Positions 41,740-51,300 of a DNA stretch of 64,000 nt are shown here, in pieces. Position numbers and translations under genes: made by a program. Positions within the stretch are counted from its first letter, which is position 1; each line of letters starts with the position of its first letter. The stretch is taken from contig OY744615.1 of assembly GCA_963556255.1 (NCBI GenBank), positions 15,045,537-15,109,536 on the forward strand, in the 5' to 3' direction. The DNA comes from Allolobophora icterica (Eukaryota > Annelida > Clitellata > Crassiclitellata > Lumbricidae). The notes below the pieces were generated by a model that saw nothing but the letters and a program-made list of their open reading frames with translations, ran no database searches and was not told the DNA's origin.

Positions 41740-43800
41740 CTCATTCAAATAAATGGACAGCTACAGAAATGGAAGATGGAAATGGGTGCTAGGTCGAAAA
41801 CAAGTCAGTTGTGGCTGAACAACGTAGTTCCTAGTTCACCAGTACTTGCAGATCGAACAGGTTCTGGGTTGATGCATCCCTTCCCCATCCATTGGGCTTC
41901 AGGCCACCTCCTTGCTGATGATATCAAGGCACATCTTCATGGGCCTTCTTCATCTCAACTTCTTCTTGCTGAGTGCATCGAAGCTTTTTCTCATGACCTC
42001 CATTCCTGGTTGTCTTCCAATCGCCTCTCCCTTAACTCGTCCAAAACCTAATTTATCTGGTTTGGCACTCATCAGAAACTTCGGAAACTTTGCTCTGCTC
42101 TCTCAGAGGTTTAACTTTTCACTTTCTCGTCTAGCATTCGCAATCTAGGAGTGACCCTTGACAATTCTCTTACCTTAACTGAACATATTTCCACCCGGAC
42201 GTTTTCAGAAAATTCGAGAATGGTTCTCATGTCATCCGTCGCAGTTACAAGCTCAGATCTTGTCATTGAGCAGACGTTGATGAAATCGTTGAAGACCTCT
42301 GGAGGTAGACACGTGAAAGTGGAATGTTTCAAGAACAGATAGCCCTTTGGACCATGTCAAACCCCATGTCAGCAGGGTACAATATTGCAATGCAGGAGTT
42401 TACCAACCTGTCATACTCGACATCGAAACAACACAAAGGGATTGACCGAGTCAAGGATAAAAGGGGCCTTGTTGATTTTGAAAAGATCAGTTCGAAACTT
42501 GTTGGATGCTCACCCTATTCACCAGACCCTTCGTTAAGGAACATTGTCAATGGCGTTGTTGCTCACGAATTTGTAACGTGCATGAATACGAGGAGGTGGG
42601 ACGCATGACCATGCATAACATGGTCGGAAAGCCTGCATTCACATTGCCATTCGGAAGAAAGGATAAAGCCAGAACCTTTGGAGAAACGTCAGCTATTGCG
42701 GTAGCTCCGGACCGAACCATTGATGCCGCTCTTCTATTCGAACGTTTCCTGGTAGTTGCCAAAACTGGAGAGCTATCATTGGAGAAGGCTATGAGTTACA
42801 AGCTCAGTCCTTTCCCTCCTGCCCTCTTTGAAGCCAGAAATATCTTTAGAAAGCCCAATAAGCCACAACTAGCTCAAGCAATCAGTGAACATGCAAGGGA
42901 TGGCATCCTAGATTTCGTCCCAGTGACAGAGAGACATGTCCTCGAAGGACGTTCGTTACCTCATTGGATACCGTGGAAAAAAGGAGAAAGCTATGGTACA
43001 ATAACACAGTCGTATGCCGACTTCACTGTCCGGCAATGTGGTACAGGTATAACCGTTGCTTTTGACGGATATGAGCAAGGACCATCCATTAAAGACAACA
43101 CGCATCTGAGAAGAGGACACAATATTTATCCCGTTATCAGCTTCACTGCTGAAAGAGAGTTCTCAGGCAAGAAATCGTAATCGTAATCTCGAGACTTCTA
43201 CAGCGCCCAAAAAAGCTGAGTCGCGGGAACCAGCTTATTCACAGGCGCTTAGTCAAATCAAAATCGATAGGCGTGTGGGGGGTCGAATCGAAAGAGGAGT
43301 TCCTGTCAAGAGCTATCAATAAACAGAAACTGATATGGTTGGCGAGTGATGAGCTAAGAAAAAGAGACTGCACTGTGGTCAATGCACCTGGGAATGCTGA
43401 CTGCTGAGGGTATGGATGCCATAGTAAAAGCTGCAGAAGTGACATAATTATCTTCTATACACAACTACGCTAATCGGAGAAAATACCGATTTCCTTGTCT
43501 TACTCCTCTACTACTGTAAAGCCAAATTGTAAGAGTCTTAACTTCAGATCTGACTAGACAAAAGAATTGAAAAGTGTATAATCCTCAGAATGACTGTCCT
43601 CTTTGGTGGCAAGTGCACAGATTCCCTTGCGAAAATGCGATATGACAACTTCAGCAAGAAGGTTGTCTCAGCTTCATCATTTGTTACTCCAGAACGTCTT
43701 CCACCAACCGAATCTACTACTAAATTCATTGTCGCAGAGCGTACTACCAGACCATTATATGGTTGGGAAAAACAAAGGATAGGCCTAAGGATGTCATAAA
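41740..43800 (+). pseudogene. Broken copy of a large uncharacterised metazoan gene family (PIN/FEN1-like core suspected)
   Basis: Pieces in order: INGQLQKWKMEMGARSKTSQ with LWLN (41749-41815), then a LINE insertion; AGYNIAMQEFTNLSYSTSKQ ... SPYSPDPSLRNIVNGV (42370-42565); a one-base frameshift; then a 650-bp frame with GRKDKARTFGETSAIAVAPD, FDGYEQGPSIKDNTHLRRGH and FTAEREFSGKKS; a ~75-bp repeat insertion at 43195-43270; EEFLSRAINKQKLIWLASDE with LRKRDCTVVNAPGNADC; and a C-terminal part with LRKMRYD-like and LPPTESTTKF segments (43590-43790). I recognise the order from a widespread invertebrate family; the VVNAPGxAD segment suggests a flap-nuclease-like acidic site. Function unknown. It is cargo of the foldback element. 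Confidence 0.65.
41870..42210 (+). pseudogene. LINE RT fragment inserted in the captured gene
   Basis: It reads LLADDIKAHLHGPSS with LHSWLSSNRLSLNSSKT, the region around the catalytic ADD and the following N-R-L-x-L-N-x-x-KT of CR1/L2-like reverse transcriptases, then LGVTLDNSLTLTEHIS. It separates the first and second pieces of the captured gene. Confidence 0.75.
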
Positions 43801-44124
43801 CTGATGTTGAAACCTTCAGGATAATCGGTTTGTCACAGTTACGTCAAAGATGAACATCGCTCCACACATTCTCTTGAAGGTCATTCATTGCAACTGCTGC
43901 AATTCCTGCAAGATACTCCGCTGCTCCTGTAGAAGAAATAGACTACTATGAATTCTGCCTGTGGACCGTACCAAGTTAAAAAAAAAGTAACAATCCACAT
44001 AACAGTTTCTTCCGGAGGAGTCAGACGATGACAATGATTAGTGACTAATCGTATGTGTAAGCTATATAAATATAAACCTATGACCATTGAATTTGTCAGT
44101 ATATGATATACGAAGTGATTAAAG

Positions 44125-44855
44125 TCATTTTAAATGAACGCTGAGCAACAAAACCTACGGTTTGACACCAAAACCACCTTTCTAGGTTGAATAATGCTTG
44201 AGATATAGACAATTTTAGCCCCCGGCAGCCATCTTGGACGCCATCTTTAAATGATTCAATAACGCAGTATAAATGAATATAGACCCCACCCGGTAGGATT
44301 AGGGTTAAAGTTATTTAACTAAACGCTGAACAATAAACCATACGGTTTGACACCAAAACCACCTTTCTAGGTTGAATACTACTTGAGATATAGACAATTT
44401 TAGCCCCCGGCAGCCATCTTGGACGCCATCTTTAAATGATATATTAAGTGATTAAAGTTATATCAGCTGAACGCTGAGCAATAAAACCTACGGTTTGACA
44501 CCAAAACCACCTTTCTAGGTTGAACAGTGCATGAGATATAGACAATGTTAGCTCCCGGCAGCCATCTTGGAAGCCATCTTGGACGCCATCTTGAAATGAT
44601 GCACTAAGTGATTGAAGTTATATTTTAACTGAACCCTAAGCAATAAAACCTACGGTTTGACACCAAAACCACCTTTCTAGGTTGAATATTGCTTGAGATA
44701 TAGACAATTTTAGCCCCCGGCAGCCATCTTGGACGCCATCTTGAAATTAACCCTTTTCCAATGGTCAGAATAGAGTAGACTTTTAGTATGTTAATTAGCA
44801 TGGCAAATAGTAACAAAATCAACTGAGAAACCTTTTGTATCAATTTTTTGAGGGT
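44125..44855 (-). repeat. Right inverted terminus of the foldback element
   Basis: Mirror of the left terminus, with GGACGCCATCTT subrepeat marks near 44236, 44423, 44582 and 44739. The 70-codon frame in the left terminus recurs here on the minus strand with one 2-residue difference. Confidence 0.85.
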
Positions 44856-44936
44856 TCAGCCATATATTGATCCGTCTACAACCCACTCAGAGAACCATAA
44901 AACACTAAAGTAAGTGTAAGTAGCCTAACAATACAA

Positions 44937-47021
44937 TTAACAGCGTAATACCGTCGTCATCTGAACTTCGTCGGAACAGAGAACATGTATTCGTTGATGG
45001 AGTTCGCAGATGGAACCCGGACTGAGGTCAGCCAGCAGATTGTTTTGGGGAAGAAAATAATCCGGAAGATTGCTCTCCTTCAGACAACGGTAAAGCCTCT
45101 CCAGAACGTCCATAAACCTCTCTGCCAACTTCTCTTCGCTCCAGTTCAATGCTTCTTTCTGTGTCAACAAGAGAGCCGTCTTGAGATGGTAGGAAGTCAG
45201 CTGCGACAGTACGGGATCTCTCATGCATAGAAGCTGAATGACACACATGACTGATTTCCGACACTCGCCTTCACGGTCCGTTGCCCATATTTGTTCCTCT
45301 TCCAAGACATACGATTGTCTCCAGGCTTTCCAGTCCGGTAACCCTCGACCGTCCACGGATCTTGCAACATAGATACTGCTACCGACCTCATAGGATGGAA
45401 TCAGTTCAACGGAACACAGCTGCCTCCCCCACAGCAGTCGCCCACTCCGAGGGTAAATGCTTACTCTGATAAACGGACCACTTCGTCGAATATAAACCTT
45501 TCCTTTGAGTACGCTTGACCCATTTACACATTTCGTGATCTCTTGGAAGCAGTTTCTTGCGGTCTTTAGCGGATCCACAAATGTATCGCTATTCAAGGCG
45601 CGTAAGAAGGTATAATAGCTCAGAGACTTATTCAATCGTGGACTCGGAATGTCTCCTCTTCGCGGTTCCAAATAAACTTGACCAGGTCGCCTTGAAAGGT
45701 AATAGGGTTTCAATTCATCTCCATGACAGCTCATGACCATCAGCATCTCATAAACGAGAGTAGTTTCACTGCTATTCTGAACCCCCACGCCTTGAAATAA
45801 AGACCCGGTGTTGTGGAATCGACACGAGAAATTCTGTTGTAGCAGTCTCTCAATTGTCAACATAAACATTAGACACATATCTTTAGAATCGTTAACTCTT
45901 TGGTCTAACTGTCGTTTATTTGGTCCAAGGAATTTTTTGAGAACTTCTAGAAATGGTGTGCCTTGTTGCCACAAAGTGAGAACTCTCATCATTTTGTTTT
46001 CGTTCTTTAGAAGACAGTTTAAAGTGTAGCGAAGGGTTTGAATCGATTCGTTTGTCATATTCGCGAAAAGATTCTTCTCTGGAAGAAAGAAGTGTGGAAG
46101 ATTTTGCTGTATCAGCATATCTTGTAACATTCGCAGGACTGCAATGACAATTTGCGAGAACTTAACTCGGGTCCAACTTTGCGACGAACCTAACATCCTC
46201 CAAAAGAAAATCGTTTTCAGATGGTAAGACGTCAGCTGAGCTAACCCTGGCTCACGATTTCGTATGGCTTTCAGTGTTGTAAACACCTGCTTACAGTACT
46301 CGCAATTCCTCGTAATACATCGCAATGTATTCCTTTCTTTCAGTGCAAACAGTCTTCGCCATGCAAATGAATTTGGCATAGTTTCTTCTTGTAGCGGCGT
46401 GGCCACATACAGTTCACCGCTGACCTCATAAGCCGGAGTTACTTCTATCGTGAAGAAGCGTGGACCCCAAAATGGCGGACCGTTTTCTTGATAAACATCC
46501 AGCAGAGTAGCCTTTCCACTGCGGCGCAATTGTACTTGTTTGGTCAACATTTCAGAACGTTCAACACACCTTTGTAATTCCTCAAAGAACGTATCCATCA
46601 TTTTGGTAGGATCCAAAAAATTGCCTGCTATCAGAAATCCAAAGAATGTGTACCTTGGCAATACAATAGTTCCTGCTCTTGGAATCACACCATTTCGGAG
46701 CTTCAGTGATGCATAGCCCGGGTATTGGGCAACTGCAATCGCTTCCAGCTCAACCGCACGATTATCAATGACAACTATTACCTCAAAATCAAGCTCTGTT
46801 CTGCCGTCGTCTTTTGGAGCGTGTACACCTTCATAGCAACTTCCGGTATATTCGACATAGTGAGAGATTCCGAGACACCTTAAACGCTTATCGATTTCAG
46901 ACACAATTTCGTGCAACATACATTTAACTTTATCGATCTCCTGTGGCTGTTTGGCATTTCTCTTGTGGAAGGCGTCAAGTGCAACGCTAAATCTATCACC
47001 ATTGAGCCAATTTTCGGACAT
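44937..47021 (-). CDS. Tandem Mab-21/cGAS-like nucleotidyltransferase-fold protein
   Basis: A single open exon of 694 codons. Two homologous Mab-21/cGLR modules follow each other (about 1-345 and 375-694), each with an N-terminal NTase half and a helical C-terminal half marked by LTSYHLKT (residues 263-270 and 608-615) and a LP-x-(F/Y)FLP-x-(K/N)NL-x-A motif. Module 1 keeps the G60-S61 loop and an E76-x-D78 metal-binding pair (TELDFEV), with E193 (FFTIEVTP) at the third acid position. Module 2 keeps GS (406-407), but the pair is replaced by T421 and V423, so it should be catalytically dead. Family members make cyclic dinucleotides on sensing RNA or DNA, or have developmental roles. No zinc thumb is visible. 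It starts at the ATG at 47021 and ends about 80 bp from the foldback element. Confidence 0.88.
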   Translation of the reverse strand: MSENWLNGDRFSVALDAFHKRNAKQPQEIDKVKCMLHEIVSEIDKRLRCLGISHYVEYTGSCYEGVHAPKDDGRTELDFEVIVVIDNRAVELEAIAVAQYPGYASLKLRNGVIPRAGTIVLPRYTFFGFLIAGNFLDPTKMMDTFFEELQRCVERSEMLTKQVQLRRSGKATLLDVYQENGPPFWGPRFFTIEVTPAYEVSGELYVATPLQEETMPNSFAWRRLFALKERNTLRCITRNCEYCKQVFTTLKAIRNREPGLAQLTSYHLKTIFFWRMLGSSQSWTRVKFSQIVIAVLRMLQDMLIQQNLPHFFLPEKNLFANMTNESIQTLRYTLNCLLKNENKMMRVLTLWQQGTPFLEVLKKFLGPNKRQLDQRVNDSKDMCLMFMLTIERLLQQNFSCRFHNTGSLFQGVGVQNSSETTLVYEMLMVMSCHGDELKPYYLSRRPGQVYLEPRRGDIPSPRLNKSLSYYTFLRALNSDTFVDPLKTARNCFQEITKCVNGSSVLKGKVYIRRSGPFIRVSIYPRSGRLLWGRQLCSVELIPSYEVGSSIYVARSVDGRGLPDWKAWRQSYVLEEEQIWATDREGECRKSVMCVIQLLCMRDPVLSQLTSYHLKTALLLTQKEALNWSEEKLAERFMDVLERLYRCLKESNLPDYFLPQNNLLADLSPGSICELHQRIHVLCSDEVQMTTVLRC

Positions 47022-47531
47022 TTCGTTCGCTAGATTTCTATATAGAATTTCGCAACAAAACTTTCGGTTTCAACGTTTATTCCAACGTAACCAGAACGAA
47101 CAGCATATTCTTGCTAGCCAGATGGTTCTCAAACATTATCATAAATTCCGATCGCTGGCCAATCATGTGGCGGTAATATATGCTAACAAATCGCAACGGG
47201 CTACAACTAGGACATATTTCAGACACAGTCTAGTGCACCTGTGCAGCATAAGCTTACAGTCATCTACTGTGCACGTGAGCCAACAAAGAATAGCCGAGAC
47301 ACTCGTAAACACCTGGACAATGCGCATATAGGCTACATTGCACAGTGTCACACGCAGGCTATGGATTGACCTAAATGTATAATGTGCAAATTGTACATTA
47401 GGCGAGAGGAAACCGCAGCTTATGTGCATTAATGTTAGAATAACAGAGAATACAGTGGTAATTATTAGCGGTGATCACGCAGACTGGATGCCTGTGATAT
47501 AAACAATATGGTTGCCACTGACTTCGCTCCA
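47022..47531. other. 5' flank of the Mab-21-like gene
   Basis: No conserved element recognised; presumably contains the promoter of the minus-strand gene. Confidence 0.35.
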
Positions 47532-47544
47532 GTAGAGCGCTGCT

Positions 47545-47757
47545 GTTGTATATCGGCTTAACGACACTTTTTCATATCGAAGATGATCAGTGTCGGAGGC
47601 AGAGTACAACCTCGCACTCCACGTTTATATTGCGACCGAGCCACCCGCAGTAAAGATCCGAGAAATTAATCTCTGAGAAACCGACCGACCGGGAATCGAA
47701 CCCGGGCCGCCGGCGTGGCTAGCGGGCTACAAACCCACTCGGCCACTCAGGATCTCT
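47545..47757 (-). mobile_element. tRNA-derived SINE (family 4) with 13-bp target duplication
   Basis: GTAGAGCGCTGCT at 47532-47544 and 47758-47770 flanks it exactly. On the minus strand the head carries TGGCCGAGTGGG (A box of Ser/Leu-tRNA type) and GGGTTCGATTCCCGG (B box), then a body ending AAAAAGTGTCGTTAAGCC. The acceptor stem does not pair as in a true tRNA, so a SINE is preferred to a tRNA gene. Confidence 0.9.
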
Positions 47758-47796
47758 GTAGAGCGCTGCTATCTACCAACTGTTTATATACACAGG

Positions 47797-48104
47797 CAGG
47801 GGCGCCGCCAGGCTTAAAAAAATTGGACGCACACACCTCCCGTCTCCTCCCATCCACAGCCGTCCTCTGTCTGCCACTCGTAGTCGTACACTGAAAATGA
47901 CTCAGAGACTCAGAGTGACTCATAAAAGTACAGTATAACACGCGCATATGATATCATATGATATTATTTATACATACTGTATGGTAAACCAAAATTACAC
48001 AGTGAAATTGTCAAAAATATCGATGAGATGCCTAATCCATGTGAGGATTTGATTTGGTGGGTGGACGCACGTGCGTCCAGTGCGTCACGCTGGCGGCGCC
48101 CCTG
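47797..48104. mobile_element. hAT-type MITE, family C (308 bp)
   Basis: The ends CAGGGGCGCCGCCAG and CTGGCGGCGCCCCTG are inverse of each other, with a perfect 8-bp duplication TACACAGG at 47789-47796 and 48105-48112. CAGGGGCG ends are typical of hAT. No coding capacity. Confidence 0.93.
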
Positions 48105-48112
48105 TACACAGG

Positions 48113-48960
48113 CACCCAGTCTGCGTGATTACCTTATTAGCTTATACTGGAGAATCCCGGGGCGTCAATCAGTGTATGGGAACGACAGGTGGAAGACGTA
48201 ACAGCTCTCGAAATTAAGGCTTGATGGACGCTATTCGCTCGTAATTGTAAATTTAAAAATTTATAGTATAGGCTTAATTAAAAGCAAACAAAAGGTCACC
48301 AGCTTATGCAGGGCCGTTTTAAGGTCGGCGTAGGCCCTACGCACTCTTGCATTCGTAGACCCCAACTCCACTGCAAACTCCAGCTCCGCCAAGTTCACAT
48401 AATGTAGGATAATACAGCTTAAAAGACTGTTTCAGTGCAACAGTTATTTAATTTTAATTTGCCGTTATTTGCAATTTTCCTTTTTCCAGTTTCCCTGTCA
48501 GTCATTCAGTATCTCATTATCAGATTTTCAGACTTTTGTAGGCCAAGTGCTATCATAATGTTTAAGGCATCAATCGATGGTCGTTACTGATATATTAAAA
48601 ATTTGATTTAATTTCAAGTCTAAGGTCTCAGATTTGCCTTCATTCTTCATTTTGAGCTACATGACTTCACAACCTATGGTGCACTAAACCACGTCATAAT
48701 CGGGGCAACATGCAGAAGATCAGTCCGCCAAGAGAGAGACAGCCTAAGCTCAAGAATATAGAAGACTATATTCAAGCACACGACCTCATAAGCATAAAAT
48801 CGAAATTGCAGGAGTCGATAAAAGCTGTTTTAGGTTGTCTTGCCTGAAACATCTCTAATGCATTTATACACTTCGTCGTGATTAAATAAGCCTATGCGAA
48901 GAACGTGTCAAGTAGTACAAACGGGGGCCCGCTGGTGCAGTTTCAATAAACAGTGCAGAT
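48113..48960. other. Intergenic stretch
   Basis: AT-rich, no gene recognised. Confidence 0.4.
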
Positions 48961-48984
48961 GTTCATCACAGGTGCAAATGCCAA

Positions 48985-49098
48985 TCACAGGTGCATCAGG
49001 AGCAGGAGCTTCAGGAGCAGCAGCAGGAGCTTCAGCTTCAGCAGGAGCTTCAGCTTCGGCAGGAGCTTCAGCTTCAGCAGGAGCATCCGCTTCAGGTT
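48985..49098. repeat. Minisatellite (GCAGGAGCTTCAGCTTC)n
   Basis: About six 18-bp units. Open in all three plus-strand frames (one reads ASASAG repeats), which is a property of the repeat rather than evidence of a gene. Confidence 0.9.
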
Positions 49099-49116
49099 TT
49101 ATTTAGTACATACATG

Positions 49117-49260
49117 TACACACACACACACACACACTGTGTGTGTGCAATAGGCCTAAGTATCTTTCACGGGTCAAGATCATCCGGTGCGTTTGTAATG
49201 AATGAATGAATGAATGAATGAATGAATGAATGAATGAATGAATGAATGAATGAATGGTTA
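49117..49260. repeat. (CA)n and (GAAT)n microsatellites
   Basis: CA repeat at 49117-49147 with a short inverse GTGTGTGTG, then (GAAT)n at 49196-49256, immediately left of the Polinton gene block. Confidence 0.95.
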
Positions 49261-49386
49261 GGATGAACGACTTAATTAACAACTGTTCTCGCAACAGGGA
49301 GCAATGCTCCTGAAATTGATGCTTACGCATCAATGATCTGGTATCTGTGCCAGAGTCATCCGGTGTGACGGACTTGCTTCCCCAAT

Positions 49387-50478
49387 TTATGTATCGTATA
49401 CGTATAATTGTAGGACTTCTACTCCTACCACAGTGTGACTGGGGTTGCTTGTTACTGTAAGTCTGTAATACTGGTACGCAGTCGGAGTCGTTGTAAGATT
49501 AAAAAATGACGGAGCAGATTCGGTGTTTAATAATGCCTGCGTCGATCTTAATAATTGGGTAAACGTTGATCCATCGTTACTTCCGTTTAAAATCCAGTTT
49601 GTAATCTGGTATGCGCCTCTGTTGCGTCTTATCGCTTTCAACGCAATTCTCCAAATTTTAACCGGCTCAGGACATTTTATCTGCAGCCAGACATTTAGGA
49701 TTGATCTACTATCCGCGATCCATGTTCCGTTTGAACCATCTGCATTTAGACTATTGAAAGCTCCATACGCTTGATACTTGTCAGTAACAGTTGAACTAGC
49801 ACTTGCCATAAATCCGGTAACACTTTCGTCAGCCTCCAAAATAGGTATGTATCCGATATGACACTTTTTAAGAGCATTATTATCCGCTCTACTAAGAGCG
49901 TTATCTACATAATTTTTTGTGGAGGCATCTTGAAGGTTAACGGGGTCTTTTAAATCGGTTATAGATTTTTGTCTCATAACTATATCTTGGTAAACATCGA
50001 TTTTATGGTCGCTGGACGATTTACCGAATCGAATTATATTTTCCGTTCCCACTTTGCACAAGAAACCTTCGATCGATTGCAACGTTATAGGTTGGTTTAA
50101 ATAACCTTCTATTTTGTTTAACAGATTACCCAGTATCAAAGCAAACAGTTTGTTTCCGCGTAGATCCTTACACCCCATATTACGTTGACGATCCGAGCCC
50201 ACACTTAAAAATAGATTGCCGGTCATAACGTCACCAGTCTTAGAAACTTTGTTTACACCGCTATTAATATCTACGTAATTTTTGGTAGCACCATCTTGGG
50301 AATTAGTAGGTTCTAACACGTTGACCAGCTTGTGAGAATCTAAATTAATATTCTCGGTCGCGGCGTTTGTTCCATCCATACGAAGGAAAGTAGCATTTGC
50401 TTGAGACAATGTAACTCCTCCGGCAATTATTCTTTCCGAGTATCCAACATCAGTATGTCCGAATTTATCCACAGGCAT
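49387..50478 (-). CDS. Fibre-like protein 2 (tail-fibre-type repeats plus discoidin-like domain)
   Basis: 363 codons. The N-terminus MPVDKFGHTDVG is shared almost exactly with the neighbouring paralogue. It then has two phage-tail-fibre-like segments of the form LRMDGTNAAT ... DGATKNYVD (about 30-70) and LKDPVNLQDASTKNYVD (about 175-192), with TGDVMTGNL between. The C-terminal ~150 residues (YQAYGAFNSLNADGSNGTW, WLQIKCPEPVKIWRIALKA, YQYYRLTVT) resemble a discoidin/F5-8C-like beta-sandwich found on viral and phage adhesins. Such proteins would be surface spikes binding glycans or other receptors. It is the leftmost gene. Compared with its neighbour it has an extra ~110-residue middle section. 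Confidence 0.75.
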   Translation of the reverse strand: MPVDKFGHTDVGYSERIIAGGVTLSQANATFLRMDGTNAATENINLDSHKLVNVLEPTNSQDGATKNYVDINSGVNKVSKTGDVMTGNLFLSVGSDRQRNMGCKDLRGNKLFALILGNLLNKIEGYLNQPITLQSIEGFLCKVGTENIIRFGKSSSDHKIDVYQDIVMRQKSITDLKDPVNLQDASTKNYVDNALSRADNNALKKCHIGYIPILEADESVTGFMASASSTVTDKYQAYGAFNSLNADGSNGTWIADSRSILNVWLQIKCPEPVKIWRIALKAIRRNRGAYQITNWILNGSNDGSTFTQLLRSTQALLNTESAPSFFNLTTTPTAYQYYRLTVTSNPSHTVVGVEVLQLYVYDT

Positions 50479-50563
50479 TTTATAATATATATATAAAATG
50501 TATATATATTTTATTTATATCAGAACCAACCGTTGGGTGAGCTCATGAATAACCTACCACGAT

Positions 50564-51271
50564 TTAAGTATCGTATATGTATAATTGTATGCTATGAAGT
50601 CCTACGTTAATCTGACCGATAATAATAGTCCCACCGGGAATATGTGTTTTCGTAAATCTGTAATACTGATACGCAGTATTCGTTGAAATATTGAAAAATG
50701 ACGGGGCAGTTGCGGTTCTCAATAACGGAGTCGTCATCGTAAATAACGTCGTAAATGTCGAATCGCCGTCGTTACGCCCTGATATGGTCCAAAAGACACT
50801 GTGTATTTTATATACATTATCGATGGCTTTCAACGCGATTCGCCAAATTTTAACCGGCTCTGGACATTTTATCTGTATCCAGGTATTTAAAGAATCATTA
50901 GAAACCCAAGATCCGTTCAAACCATCCGCGTTTAGACTATTGAACGCTCCGTACGCTCGATATCCGTCTATGTGTGAACTGGCACTAGCGACGAATCCGG
51001 TACTACTCTCGTCGGTTTCTAAATTAGGTATATATCCGAGATAACATTTCTTATGAGCATTATCTACGTAATATTTGGTAGCACCATCTTGGGGGTTAGT
51101 AGGATCTGACACGTTGACAATTTTATGAGAATCTAAATTAATATTTCCAGTTGCAGCGTTTGTTCCATCCATACGAAGGAAAGTAGCATTTGCTTGAGAC
51201 AATGTAACTCCTCCGGCAATTACTCTTTCCGAATATCCAACATCAGTATGTCCGAATTTATCCACAGGCAT
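50564..51271 (-). CDS. Fibre-like protein 1 (tail-fibre-type repeat plus discoidin-like domain)
   Basis: 235 codons from the ATG at 51271, chosen because MPVDKFGHTDVGYSER aligns with the start of the paralogue; the frame also runs upstream over the TATA-rich spacer and the end of the protease gene. One tail-fibre-like segment (LRMDGTNAATGNINL ... DGATKYYVDNA) is followed by a discoidin-like C-terminal domain (YRAYGAFNSLNADGLNGSW, WIQIKCPEPVKIWRIALKA, YQYYRFTKT). Probable virion attachment protein. It arose by tandem duplication with the 49.4-50.5 kb gene, and the C-terminal binding surfaces have diverged more than the N-terminus. Confidence 0.75.
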   Translation of the reverse strand: MPVDKFGHTDVGYSERVIAGGVTLSQANATFLRMDGTNAATGNINLDSHKIVNVSDPTNPQDGATKYYVDNAHKKCYLGYIPNLETDESSTGFVASASSHIDGYRAYGAFNSLNADGLNGSWVSNDSLNTWIQIKCPEPVKIWRIALKAIDNVYKIHSVFWTISGRNDGDSTFTTLFTMTTPLLRTATAPSFFNISTNTAYQYYRFTKTHIPGGTIIIGQINVGLHSIQLYIYDT

Positions 51272-51300
51272 TTTATAATATATATATAGATATATATATA

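Larger units (their letters stand above)
40943..44855. mobile_element. Foldback-type element with ~0.73-kb inverted termini carrying a captured gene
   Basis: The left terminus (40943-41690) and right terminus (about 44125-44855) are inverted copies. Each has an outer unique part starting CCCCCAAAAAATTGATAC (left) and about four tandem 145-165-bp units containing CAAGATGGCTGCCGGG and ACCTAGAAAGGTGGTTTTGG. The interior of 2.4 kb holds a broken gene and a LINE fragment, but no transposase. No clear target duplication was found. The architecture matches foldback (FB-like) elements. Confidence 0.85.

Noticed and set aside
47680..47757. A tRNA-Ser/Leu gene on the minus strand
   Set aside because: The A and B boxes are good, but the acceptor stem does not pair, and the segment is the head of a longer unit flanked by a 13-bp target duplication, so it is a SINE.
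48894..49106. A collagen- or silk-like ASASAG repeat protein
   Set aside because: An 18-bp minisatellite whose frames are open in all phases; no signal peptide or continuation was seen.
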